Of a stretch of 64,000 bases of DNA, positions 48,986 to 61,109 are shown in pieces (the first letter of the stretch is position 1; each line of letters opens with the position of its first letter). The DNA comes from Imbricaverruca yamaguchii. Lineage: Eukaryota; Arthropoda; Thecostraca; Neoverrucidae. Location: NCBI GenBank assembly GCA_034440575.1, contig JAOTOL010001307.1:310001-374000 (forward strand). The letters are read 5' to 3'. The translations under genes and the position numbers were made by a program. A model generated the notes under the pieces. It was not told where the DNA came from. It ran no database searches and was given only the letters and a program-made list of their open reading frames with translations.

Positions 48986-49439
48986 AAAAACCAACACCTC
49001 CTGGATACGGTTCGCCTATGGTGCTAACATATTTAGAGCCAATTGGGTTTTCTGAATCGAAGTTGATTTCCTTGATAGTAACTCACGGGTACTGGTGGCT
49101 TACTGTATTTATGCGGACGGATCACTTCTTTTGGTGCATGTTGCCTTCCGATACCAATATTAAATATGAAAATATAAAAACCTAATATCATGTAGACTAA
49201 CCCAGTCGTTTCTTTCATGGAGGAAAATTAGTGAAACACTTTTAGCATGTACACCTTAAGTGACAATAATGACAAATATACCAACCAATCCTAACCCAGA
49301 CAATGTCTTTCATTTATTGTACAAGCTCAACATTTATCACAGTTCAGTTTTCCATGGCACATTGCCAGTCATCAACAAATGTTGATGTACGGAGCAGATA
49401 TAATTGCTCCATGGCTACAAAATTATTAATAAACCAATG
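48986..49439. other. unique DNA
   Basis: Nothing recognised. Confidence 0.5.
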
Positions 49440-49700
49440 AAATCCATAATAATTTCATAAAGTCATAACGTCATAATATCATGAAGTCATAACGTCATAA
49501 TATCATAAAGTCACAAAGTCATAAAGAGCCAAGTAGTCCATCTAGGCCAAGCCTATGCAATTATCTGGTAGTAACAATTGGTTGTGGTAATCCAGGTTCT
49601 GGATATTTTTTTGAGCTAATAAATTCTGAACAGCACAATAAACCGCCCAAAAACCAGAGAGTGCATCACCTGCGCAATTTATGCAGCGCCCGCAATTCCA
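49440..49700 (-). mobile_element. possible second LINE 3' end (minus strand)
   Basis: On the minus strand, 49700 to 49525 is followed by a tail of TTTATGACTTTGTGACTTTA and TATTATGACGTTATGAC repeats down to 49445. Its form resembles the TTTATGTC tail of the LINE fragment at 46.5 kb. No reverse-transcriptase residues are recognised. Confidence 0.35.
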
Positions 49701-50359
49701 GGGATCTATGCAGCGAGGTTGGCAAGATGCTGACAATCCGATTAATACCAGGGATGTGGACAAACATTTGCTATGAAGACACACCCATCTTGTATAGTCT
49801 ATGACAGGCTTTTGATTCTGGATCCAGAGTTGATTGAACAACTGTGATTCGCAGTTGCTTTGTTAAGCAGCGTTAAATTGCTAATGTTTCCGCCATTTTT
49901 CCACTTGCTTATTTTAACTATCCGATTCCTAACTGCAAGAAGCACCATGGGGCGTTCAAACTCCCAGCAAAAACACGATCTACAACAGTGTTAAATATAA
50001 GCAGTTGTATTTGTCTGGACTGCTTGACATAACACTCATGGCTGCTAGGATGAAGCATCCTCATTCTTGCAGTCTAGCACCTGCAGGCTAGAATTAGCTT
50101 CTTCCAGCCGAATAGTGCATATGGTGCTTGCTACTAGCATCCTTAGGGAACAACGTTGTTTGAAGCAGCCACTTAGGATGCAATTAGCAACAAAGGTGGT
50201 AATCGTGTTTTACAGTGCATGGCAAATCCTGGATCAGCCCCTGTTCCGAGTCAAGGCTGTCCAAGGATTAAGGTTTTCGTGGATTAACCATGCACCTTGC
50301 TCAAGCGGTGGAACAGTGAAGAGGGGCTTTGGTGCGCGGTTTCCCTCAAATCCGGAAAT
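49701..50359. other. unique DNA
   Basis: Contains a relative (50070-50160) of 48871-48985. No gene recognised. Confidence 0.5.
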
Positions 50360-51696
50360 TTAACACGCGCCCTGGAGGGGGGAGAAATCCGCCCATCCCT
50401 CCGGTTTTTCGTAGATAACTGCAGATTTTACCGACCGATATACGCCATTGTTTGTGTGCCTGTTTCGAAATGACCGGAACGTTGCTTAAAGGAAGAAAAA
50501 TGAAAATCTACTGAAATTTGTTCGAGTTCAGGGTCGTTAAAGTTTTTTTTTTAATCAGCGCCAGGCCACAAATATCGGCGCTGGTGCGCTTCCCCTATAT
50601 TGGGAAAAAGGAAATGTTCTTGGCAACACTAGCGACTTGTTTGATGGATATTGTTATGCTATATTGTTTCAAATTCATGTCAGGTCATCGAGGTCAAGTC
50701 AGGTCAAGTTCATGGTAGGCTAACACACGCCCTGGAGGGGAGGGCGAAATCCACCCACCTCTCCGAGTTTTCGTACATAACTCCATATTATACCAGCCGA
50801 TATACGCAATTTGTGCGTACCTGCTTAGAAATGACCATCGCATTGCCTAAAAGAAAGAAAAGTGAAAATCGGCCGAAGCTTTTTCAAGTTAGGGACCGTT
50901 GAAGTAAAAAAGAATCCCAGCGCCAGACCACATAAATCTGCGCTGCTGCGGTTCCCGTATATTGGCAAAAGGGAAGTGTGCTTGACAGCACTAGCGACAT
51001 GTTTGATGCATATTGCTATCGTATATAATTTAACAGTCATGTTAGGTCACCGAGGTCAAGTCAGGTCCAGTTTCTGACAGGCTAATGGAACCGAACTTGG
51101 TCAACTGGAATGCTGTCATAAATACAAATGACTGACATGCGACTGATGTCACTTTGCATGTTACTCCCTACACATCCGCAAATCTACGGTTTGTCATTGT
51201 GGGTCTAAGCGTTTCCATACTTTATTCATGTATTTCACTCCTTTCTTTGTGAAGCGGATTGTGCCGAGACGCCCAACGGAGTAGTCGGGTGGGCAGCCCG
51301 GTTCCGGTAACTGGAGCAGGTAATGACCTGATAAAGTGCTCTTATATAGGTTACCTGAGGTCGAATGGCGGATCTGGCATCTGCATTGCATCATTAGCAA
51401 TGTCGAAAACATCATTAATGCCAATTTTGGAGCATTTAAACACAATGACAGCGATCAAGAACAATCACAAGCCAAGCCTCGCACAACCAGCAAATTTTGT
51501 TATTCTAACCTCATTTGACTTTGAAAATATTGACATAAGGTCATTAAATTTTGCTCACAATAGAGATCACTACCGTATCCATCCACCCTGTACATTTCGT
51601 TGCTGTAGCCTTAATAAGAGGCGAGATGTTAGTGGGGCGGTATCCACATCCCATCCAGTGCGCCTCATTTTCAGAGGCCCCCAGGACGCCTGTTAA
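50360..51696 (+). mobile_element. MITE-A copy 2
   Basis: Starts TTAACACGCGCCCTGGAGG at 50360 and ends CCCCCAGGACGCCTGTTAA at 51696, so both ends keep TTAA. Like copy 1 it has two tandem 5' modules; the internal junction is at about 50719, where TTAA has become CTAA. The rest aligns with copy 1 throughout. The AGGTCA array is at 50682-50706 (DR3 then DR4) and 51044-51068. No transposase is encoded; short frames such as 51259-51696 are incidental. Confidence 0.85.
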
Positions 51697-51765
51697 CATA
51701 ATAACCATATATGGCGTTAATTTGAAAGAATCGACTCAATAACTGCCCGTCCCCGCCCCCCTTAC

Positions 51766-51849
<84 letters not shown>

Positions 51850-51874
51850 CAGACATACATACACACACAGGCAG

Positions 51875-51962
<88 letters not shown>
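51766..51962. repeat. long interrupted (CA)n microsatellite
   Basis: About 195 bp, interrupted at 51847-51885 by two AGGCAGACATACA words. Confidence 0.98.
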
Positions 51963-53023
51963 GCACGTAATTACATACTCTCCGCCACCTATGCCATTGT
52001 GCGGTTTCCTTTATTGCCTGGTAAAAACACCATTAGGAACATGGTGAAATTACAAGTGACCGAAACGCAAACAGTTTAAAAAAAAAATTATGGGTTCAAT
52101 GGTTCTCCGAAAACGATCCAGAGCGATCCGGGTTATAGAACAGTTATCCCGGCAGCAGAAGGGAAGGAAAGAGACAGGACCCTAAATGATCCACTTCAAC
52201 GAGCCTCTGAGTGGCATTAACTTATTGCGAGCAGGTACATCATTATACATGGGCTCACGACGAACCAATTTAAGGAGTTGCATAACTTCTCGTCTACACT
52301 ACAAGAAATGGTCCGAATTACAAACGAAACACGCAAATGGCCGCCGCTAGACGAGCGAGCATATTTGAACGGTTCCAGCTATTGCATCACGTATGCATAA
52401 TGTGAAAACCGCGGCGAACCGTTTCCTGCTTGCAATCTGTGCTAATGACCTCTCTAACGAGCACAATTCCTGGAAAATTTGGTGTATATCAGCATTTAAC
52501 TCCGCGTGGCTGCTAATCAGCATATATTGTCCTATGCATATGAACTGACTTGCATGAATTGCTGGCCAGATGCTGGCCATAAAAGCAGGCTGTTTCGTCA
52601 GAAGAAACCACAACGAGCTACAATTTGTCTGGTCTTTGTTAATGCCTCGAGTACTATTTATTTATCCTACTTCCTTCCATAATGCCCATATCTGGATGAC
52701 GGTATTATTCACTTGATTGCAATTGTTATCTTGATAAATAATTAACGTGTATATTTTGGTATTTCAAGCTTATGCTCTTCTGACAGCGAACATTCGCATG
52801 TTTATTTTCGTATGCTGCGAAGGTCGGACATTAGATGGCGATGGAAATTACAACGTCACAGAATGAATGTTTTACGTTTGGCTCAACGGGTGTTTCGGTC
52901 GGCGATATACCTTTACACCTTCGACTGATTGTGCTTAGTTTTCCTAAGCGTAGTGAATTGGAAAATTGTTTTGCTCGCATATGTCATGGCACTGCATTTG
53001 TACACATACTCCCACACACATAC

Positions 53024-53025
<2 letters not shown>
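51963..53025. other. unique DNA, nothing recognised
   Basis: No gene or repeat identified. Confidence 0.5.
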
Positions 53026-53114
<89 letters not shown>

Positions 53115-53168
53115 TTTAGATATATATACATGTGTGTATGCATATATAATATATATTATATATATAAC

Positions 53169-53253
<85 letters not shown>
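53026..53253. repeat. two (TA)n tracts with degenerate centre
   Basis: (TA)n at 53029-53111 and 53176-53251, separated by AT-rich sequence with a TATATAATATATATTATATA palindrome. Confidence 0.97.
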
Positions 53254-53256
<3 letters not shown>

Positions 53257-53810
53257 CATATATGCAGATATGCCAGCTAATGCTCTCAGCAGCAAAGTAT
53301 GTATCAGTGTTCGATTGGGAAATCGATATCAAAGGCCATGCTTGCTTATGAAAATCAGAAGTAAAATAAGTATACAATAACATGCTACCACTATCGATTA
53401 ATCGAACGCGTGCATTGAAACACCCATTTGCTATGTGCATGCATGGAAACATCACCATGAACTTCCTGAAATGTTGCTGTGGTTAGCAAGCAAAGCAGAA
53501 GGAGAATTCGTAGCTTGTCGAGGTGTAAAAACCTTAGCATTTTAATAACCTCTGCATATCTTAACCATTTACAAAGTCCGGTGGTGCTGCAGCTGGAACG
53601 TGTTTCCTTTTGCAGTACCACACTCTTTGTTTCCCAACGACGTTGGTCCTGTCGGATCCTACGGCCGCAAACAGAACTGGCACGTTCGCCCAGTGCAGAA
53701 CTTCTAAACCGGACTGCACCCGCAGCGCCCTCTGTGTAGCCGTTTTGTCTAGCTCGGTTTGCAGCGCTGTCTGTGTGGTCGTTTCTGCCAGCTCTGTTTG
53801 CAGAGTCCTT
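53254..53810. other. unique DNA
   Basis: Two decayed copies of a CTCTGTGTRGYCGTTT-containing unit lie at 53705-53815. No gene recognised. Confidence 0.45.
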
Positions 53811-54250
53811 TGAATGACCGTCGACGGTCATCTGTGTGACCGTGACAGTCATATATGTGACCGTGACAGTCATCTGTATGAATCTCGACAGTCATCTGTG
53901 TGACCGTTGACGGTGAGCTGTGTGACCGTCGACAGTCATCTGTGTGACCATTGACAGTCATCTGTGTGACCGTTGGCAGTCATCTGTGTGACCGTTGACA
54001 GTCAGCTGTGTGACTGTTGGCAGTCATCTGTGTAACCGTTGACAGTCATCTGTATGACCGTGGACAGAGTCAGAAGTGTGTCCTTCGACAGTCACCTGTA
54101 TGACTGCCGACGGTCGTCTGTGTGTCCTTTGACAGTCATCTGTGTGACCGTGACAGTCATATATGTGACCGTGACAGTCATCTGTGTGACCGTGACAGTC
54201 ATCTGTATGATCGTCGACTGAGTCAGAAGTGAGTCCTTCGACAGTCATCT
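53811..54250. repeat. 22-bp minisatellite, ~20 units
   Basis: Units GTGACCGTTGACAGTCATCT+GT, with variants lacking TT. In the right half, units containing CAGAGTCAGAAGTG or CTGAGTCAGAAGTG words form a longer period. Confidence 0.94.
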
Positions 54251-54401
54251 ATGTACAGTCGCCGTGCCCGGCTTTGCCGAGTGCAGCAGCGCCCTCTCCA
54301 GAGCGCATTTTGGCCAGCAGTAGCAGCTCCGGAGTGCTTGCTCAGTTCCAGTTCCGCTGTGCTTGGCGGAACAGTAGCACCGCATTGGCAGCACAGCCAC
54401 A

Positions 54402-55131
54402 CCCAGCGTGTGCAGCGTGGTCATAGCCGCACCGCCACACCCAGCGTGACCATAGCCGCACCGCCACACCCAGCGTGACCATAGCCGCACCGCCACACCC
54501 AGCGTGACCATAGCCGCACCGCACACCAGCGTGACCATAGCCGCACCGCCACACCAGCGTGACACCATAGCCGCACCGCCACACCCAGCGTGACCATAGC
54601 CGCACCGCCACACCCAGCGTGACCATAGCCGCACCGCCACACCCAGCGTGACCATAGCCGCACCGCCACACCCAGCGTGACCATAGCCGCACCGCCACAC
54701 CCAGCGTGGTCATAGCCGCACCGCCATACCCAGCGTGACTATAGCCGCACCGATACACCCAGTGTTTCTAGCGTGGTCATAGCCGCACCACCATACCCAG
54801 CGTGACCATAGCCGCACCACCATACCCAGCGTGACCATAGCCGCGCCGCCATACCCAGTGTGTCCAGCGTGACCATAGCCGCATAGCCACACTCAGCGTG
54901 GTCATAGTCGCACCGCCACACCCAACGTGACCATAGTCGCACCGCCACACCCAGCGTGACCATAGCCGCACCGCCACACCCAGCGTGTCCAGCGTGACCA
55001 TAGCCGCACCGCCACACCCAGTGTGTCCAGCGTGACCATAGCCGCACCGCCACACCCAGTATGTCCAGGGTGACCATAGCCGCACCGCCACACCCAGCGT
55101 GACTATAGCCGCACCGCCACACCCAGCGTGT
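54402..55131. repeat. 29-bp minisatellite, ~24 units
   Basis: Units CACACCCAGCGTGACCATAG+CCGCACCGC. Several carry an extra 9 bp (TGTCCAGCG), giving 38-bp units, and clusters with CATACC variants occur near 54720-54860. Confidence 0.96.
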
Positions 55132-55312
55132 CCTGCGCGGCCGGCTCGCGGCGGCGGGGCCGTGACCAGTTGGCCGCCCAGACCGGGGCGTTGCCGGCGC
55201 TCTCCGTCCGCAGCGGAAGTGAGCGGCCGCCGCGCCGGCATCCGTCCGGCCCTTTGTTCGTCCTCGCGGCGGCACCTGCCGACCCCGGCGCCGCCGCGTC
55301 CGCCGTGGTCCG
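55132..55312. other. CpG-rich unique spacer between two large arrays
   Basis: Non-repetitive, very GC-rich. No gene recognised. Confidence 0.5.
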
Positions 55313-56712
55313 GGGCGGCCGTGCAGGCTGGCGGGTACCAGGCCCGCGCGGCCGTGGGGGCTGGCCGGTACCGGGCCTGCGCGGCCGTGTGGGCTGGCCG
55401 GTACCGGGCCTGCGCGGCCGTGCAGGGTACCGGGCCCGCGCGGCCGTGCAGGCTGGCGGGTACCAGGCCCGCGCGGCCGTGCAGGCTGGCCGGTACCGGG
55501 CCTGCGCGGCCGTGCAGGGTACCGGGCCTGCGCGGCCGCACAGGCTGGCCGGTACCGGGCCCGCGCGGCCGTGCAGGCTGGCCGGTACCGGGCCTGCGCG
55601 GCCGTGCAGGGTACCGGGCCCGCCGGCCGCGCAGGCTGGCGGGTACCAGGCCCGCGCGGCCGTGCATGGGCTGGCCGGTACCGGGCCTGCGCGGCGTGGG
55701 GGCCCGCGCGGCCGTGCAGGCTGGCCGGTACCGGGCCGGCCTGCGCGGCCGCACAGGCTGGCCGGTACCGGGCCCGCGCGGCCGTGCAGGGTACCGGGCC
55801 CGCACAGCCGTGCAGGCTGGCCGGTACCGGGCCCGCGCGACCTTGCAGGGTACCGGGCCCGCGCGGCCGCGCAGGCTGGCCGGTACCGGGCCCGCGCGGC
55901 GGTGCAGGCTGGCCGGTACCGGGCCTGCGCGGCGGCTCCGCAGGCTGGCCGGTACCGGCCGCGCGGCGTGCAGCTGGCCGGTACCGGGCCTGCGCGCCGT
56001 GCAGGGTACCGGGCCTGCGCGGCCGTGTGGGCTGGCCGGTACCGGGCCCGCGCGACCGTGCAGGCTGGCCGGTACCGGGCCTGCGCGACCGTGCAGGCTG
56101 GCCGGTACCGGGCCTGCGCGGCCGTGCAGGCTCGCGGGTACCGGGGGCCGCGCGGCCGTGCAGGCTGGCCGGTACCGGGCCTGCGCGGCCGTGCAGGGTA
56201 CCGGGCCTGCGCGGCCGCACAGGCTGGCCGGTACCGGGCCTGCGCGGCCGTGCAGGGACCGGGCTCGCCGAAGGCTGACCGGTACGGGCCCGCGCGGCCG
56301 TGCAGGCTGGCCGGTACCGGGCCTGCGCGGCCGTGCAGGCTGGCCGGTACCGCCTGGCGCCCGCGCGGCCGTGCAGGCTGCGGTACCGGGGCCGCGCGCG
56401 TGGGGTACCGGGCCTGCGCGGCCGTGCAGGGTACCGGGCCTGCGCGGCCGTGCAGGCTGGCCGGTACCGGGCCCGCGCGACCTTGCAGGGTACCGGGCCC
56501 GCGCGGCCGTGCAGGCTGGCCGGTACCGGGCCTGCGCAGCCGTGCATGCTAGCGGGTACCGGGGGCTGCGCGGCCGCACAGGCTGGCCGGTACCGGGCCT
56601 GCGCGACCGTGCAGGCTGGCCGGTACCGGGCCTGCGCAGCCGTGCATGCTAGCGGGTACCGGGCCTGCGCAGCCGTGCATGCTAGCGGGTACCGGGCCCG
56701 CGCGGCCGTGCA
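55313..56712. repeat. 33/26-bp GC-rich minisatellite, ~45 units
   Basis: Full units read GTGCAGGCTGGCCGGTACCG+GGCCTGCGCGGCC. Short units (GTGCAGGGTACCGGG...) lack the seven bases around CTGGCCG. A GGTACC palindrome sits in nearly every unit. Frames of up to 706 codons run through it on the minus strand and 517 on the plus strand. They are proline/arginine/alanine-rich, mixed-phase and antisense to one another, so I do not annotate them as genes. Confidence 0.96.
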
Positions 56713-58329
56713 GGCCGCCGGCCCCGGCAAGCCCCGCGCGACCGGACCACCGCATTTGGCGGGGCAGCGAGGAGGCTCTGTGTTCTGGTCGATAGTGGGG
56801 TGCCGTGTTCGATGCACGCCGCTGACGACTGCCACGAACTGTTTGTGTGACGTCATCATGCTAACGACGCGACGACGCGACTGCGGGTGGAGTCGTGTTG
56901 GGCACAGATCTCAGCTGGCTAATCATCAATCGTAAGAAATCAGTAGTCGTTAATAATAATGATTGATCATGCGCGCTAAAAATGACTGGAAATATCCGAG
57001 TGATTGTCGTTTGCTTGGGGGCAATAAAGTGTGGATACTGATACCGAGGCGCAACAGCTTTCCACCCATCGGTATTACTGAATGTCCGGGGCATGACTGG
57101 GTTGTCTCGTTGATCGATCATTGGGTGCGGAGATCTCAGGACGTTCAGTCGGACATTGCACCGTGTATATGGTGATGGATGTCACGCAAACTGTCATGGT
57201 ATGCTTACATTCGAGTAGAGTCTAGCATACTGGGTAAGGCTGGATATCCATCACCAGCCAGGAAGATCCAAGTCCTTATTTTCGGGACATACATGCAGAT
57301 TGAACAGGGAACATCACAAATTTGCATTAGCAGGGTGCAAAGCAAGAGCTCTGAACCTCCGACCGATCCTGGATCACCATCCATGATACTGAGTGAATAT
57401 ATTAGCTCCTTCCTATGCTACTCATAGCAACAAATTGAGATGGAAGGGTGACGACGATATTGTTACACTATATATCAACATTCAACACCAATTACACACT
57501 TTCACATCCCCCGCTTTTTAAGCGCCGTATTAATTTTTTTTCTCGCTGAAGCAGGAGTCCTGACTCTGAAACCCATGTCATGTTATTTTACGTTACATAT
57601 TAATTACATGACGATGGAGGCTCGAGAGCGGCCTCGAGCTACGCGCACAACACGGATCGCGTACTGTCTCCTCCGGGGAGGGGTGTCTTTTCCGCGGTAT
57701 CACCTGTGACGTCATGTTCCTCTTTTGCGGGACGTCCGAGAGTCAGCTGACCAGACCACGTCATCGAACACTCCGTTCGACCGTGCTTGAGCTTGCCACC
57801 GACACTCCGACACTCATCTGCATGAGCATGCCACCATCGGTTATCTGTTGCTGGCTCCGTGATGAAGTTACCTGGACCGATTCTGTATATATATATATAT
57901 ATATAAATATACTTGTAGGTATATATCGAAACATACAGGAATGACGGAATGTATTTTAATGTATTTGTAAGCAAAAATATAACACAAATTAAATTACACA
58001 TAGTAAATACCGGATACGGCATGGCGATAAGCCCAGCCAGCGGAAGTGCAATGAAACAGGCTGTATATAGATGTTCGTGATTGACGGAACTATTTGATTG
58101 ATTTCTAAATTGGTAATTACTATTAGTGTGTATTGATTGGTAGCAACCGCATGATGCGTTGGTGATACGAGGATGATGTATACAGTATACATAGATCATC
58201 GATACAACGCACACAATAGGCGTTCTCATTAGCCCGTTTAGAGAAGGCTAATATGCACCGGGATTCGATGTGGATGACTTCATTTGATGACTTCTTTCAT
58301 TAATGAAATTGAACTGAATGATCTGTCCT

Positions 58330-58330
<1 letters not shown>
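56713..58330. other. unique DNA with a short (TA)n at 57886-57905
   Basis: No gene recognised. Confidence 0.5.

Positions 58331-58379
<49 letters not shown>
58331..58379. repeat. (TA)n microsatellite
   Basis: About 24 uninterrupted TA units. Confidence 0.98.
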
Positions 58380-58382
<3 letters not shown>

Positions 58383-58888
58383 CAATTTCGCAATATCTAC
58401 TTATCAAGCAATATGTGCAAATATCGGAAACGCTTGATTTTAAAACACTTCAATAAAAAAAGCATCTGCCAATCTCGCCATATCTAAATTCATGACACAT
58501 TAACTGGGAGTTTTCGTATGCAAAATAAATTTTCCGTTACATCGGTAAGAAATACAGAATACATGGACAGAAATGATGGTATGTATGCTGCGGATGATAA
58601 CTATTGTGTTTCACGTTACATTTAATGGATGCGAAGTACCATTATTTTGAAGAAGTATTGAAGTTCATCACTTACAGATTGTGTGATTCCTCCTTCACGC
58701 TCGCGAATATGTCCAATTATCACCACTTCACAAGTGGGCTGTTCACAGTTCCAAACTGTATAGTTCACAGTATCATACAGGGCTCCGTCCGTGAATACAG
58801 CTTTAGTTGCATTGGTAAATAAATACAATCTGATGGGTCTGAAATTCACTCCAGGCGGAAGTTTAACCTTGATGTTGGGGAGACCTTT
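58380..58888. other. unique DNA
   Basis: Nothing recognised. Confidence 0.5.
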
Positions 58889-60610
58889 TTAACACGCACC
58901 CTGGAGGCACTCCGAAAATGACGCGCACTGGAATGGTGGGTGGATACCGCCATCAATAAGATATGGGCTGCTCTTTAAGCTAGAGTAACACAAATTGTAG
59001 GGTAGATGGGTATGGTGGTGAACTCTGTTGTGTACATATTTCATGACCTGATGTTAAACCGTCCCGCCTCGGGGGTCTTCAACCGCCCCCCCCTCAGGTT
59101 TTTCGCGGATAGGAGACGAACGGCGCGCGGCAGCGCGCCTTTGGCATACCCTTTCCCACATCAATTTGACATGCTGATTCAATTTTTATAGGTCAGGTCA
59201 TCTAGGGTCAACTATTTAGTCAAGATCAAGTGGGGTCACCTCCAAAAAAGTTCAACCAGTCGTCATGCTTTAACGGATACAGATATTTTAATGAAACTTT
59301 CAGCGTTTGCTTATCTTTACGGGTGCAATTAAACGTACGAGTGAAATTTTTCATTTTTATCGTTTTTGACTATATATAAATATTGCTTTTTGCCAAATTG
59401 TAGCTCAAATACAGGATTCTGGCTAAAGTAAGCATTTTCTATTAGGGCAAGTTGAATAAAAATATAATTTTGAAATTTTATTTGTATTCAATTATTTTGG
59501 GCCCCCAAAAATAAAATTTAATTTTGGGGGGTGGCAAAAATTATAGCCCTAGTCAATTTCGCTGTCCTTTTCTCATTCCAAATAAATTTTATTTTTATAT
59601 ATCCCCAAAATGAACTCTCCAGAGTCAAAAACATAATGTAAGTCGTTAAAAGTCGTGAAAATCTAGCCCCTTGGTGACGGCACTTTTGGGGAAAATTCTT
59701 TTGGAGGATGGACCCGAACCCTACTCGTCGAGCGCTTTCCGATGACACAGTTTTCGTTTTCGTGTGACGCTTTGTTTAGATGTTAGAGGGGGTCTTCAAT
59801 CCCCCCCCCGAAACGGAGTGGGAGGATTTGACCGGAAAGACGGCGCGGGTTACTATTTCCAAGGCCAAATGAAGGGAAACATGCTGCATTTTGCTTTGTT
59901 TGTATGGCATGGCCTGACATTGTTACGAATTGCTGCGGTTGTGCTTAAATGCTCCAAAATTGGTTCCAGTGATGTTTTGGACATGCTTAATGATGCAATG
60001 CAAATGACAGATGGCGTATTTGACCTCAGTTACCGGTTCCATTGACCGGAACCATTGCCGCCCGCCAGACCAGTCGGGCGGCTGGCCCGGCGCAATAGGC
60101 TTCACGAAGAAAGGGCTGAAGAACATGAATGAAAAATGGAAATGATCATGCTCACAATAACAAAAATCAACGGTCTTTAGGATGTGTATGGGGAAGCATG
60201 CCAAATGACATCAATCACATTCAAGTCATCTGTGTTTATGATAACCTTCCAGTTGGCCAAGTTTAGTTCCATTGACCTGTCATGAGCTTGACCTGACTTG
60301 ACCTCGGTGGCATAATATGACCTTCAAGCTATATAGCAGAACAATATACAGCATTCAAGTGGCTGGTATTGCCAAGAACACTTCCGTTTTGCCGGAATAC
60401 ATGAAGCGCATCATCACCGATTTTTGTGGTCTGATGCTCGGAAATGTTTGATATTGATGGATTCTAACTCTAAAAATTGTCGGCAAATTTTCGCGTTTCC
60501 AATTCTTACGACGCGTCGGACATTTCTATGCAGGTACACAAATAATGGTGTATATCGACCAGTAAATTTGAATGGTTTTATGGGCAGCCGGAGGGATGGG
60601 TGGATTTGGC
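58889..60610 (-). mobile_element. MITE-A copy 3, inverted and split by MITE-B
   Basis: Starts TTAACACGCACCCTGGAGG at 58889 and aligns with the reverse complement of copies 1 and 2. Positions 58889-59053 match their last ~160 bp and 59854-60610 the rest. Only one 5' module is present. The far end stops near 60610, just short of the expected inverted repeat, so that end is eroded or truncated. A perfect DR4 (TGACCT-GACT-TGACCT) sits at 60289-60304. Without the insertion this copy is about 0.92 kb. Confidence 0.85.
59054..59853 (+). mobile_element. MITE-B, full-length, nested in MITE-A
   Basis: A ~792-bp element between TTAA (59054-59057) and TTAC (59850-59853, a mutated TTAA). Its ends, ACCGTCCCGCC and GGCGCGGG, are partly inverted-complementary. 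Partial relatives lie at 3915-4220 and 12985-13165, the latter with an intact TTAA. TTAA targeting suggests piggyBac-type mobilisation. No transposase frame is present. The interior holds an AT-rich section (59330-59640) with AAAATTT-rich words. Confidence 0.8.
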
Positions 60611-61109
60611 AATGAAAAGGTTGGCTTAGTCGACCATTTTTTAAAGCATGTTCAGAGCAACATACTCTATTACAACATACTTACTTCGCGATTGAGATGC
60701 CATGACGATTACTTCCCACTAGCGATGAGAACAGCTTTATATCTTTGCAGACGCTCACTTTCCATTTCACTTTTCCAACTATCCACGGTGTAGTTGTCAA
60801 CACAATGACTCTTGGACGGTCATAGCAGCTGATGATATATGATTGATGATGATGAACAGCGCAATTGAACCTTGTGGACATGGATTCTGACATGCAAATA
60901 CAAAACCGGATTATCAGATCCTGGGGTACTGCTATCACAATTGCATCCATTTCCGAGCATATGCATATTGGTCGCGTGGCTCATCATGAATTCCCATAAA
61001 ATATATTGCCTGAGTGAGTTTGAAACATTCGGCACACCTGTGAGAGCAAGGTAGTCATCCAAGGAATGCTTATTGTCGTCGTGATGGCCCAGTATTACGA
61101 CAGATTCAT
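60611..61109. other. unique DNA
   Basis: Nothing recognised. Confidence 0.5.

Noticed and set aside
51736..51966. Cys-Val repeat protein
   Set aside because: Translation of a (CA)n microsatellite.
54739..56859. 706-codon minus-strand and 517-codon plus-strand frames
   Set aside because: They overlap antisense, run across two different arrays and the spacer, and are low-complexity proline/arginine/alanine. These are repeat by-products.
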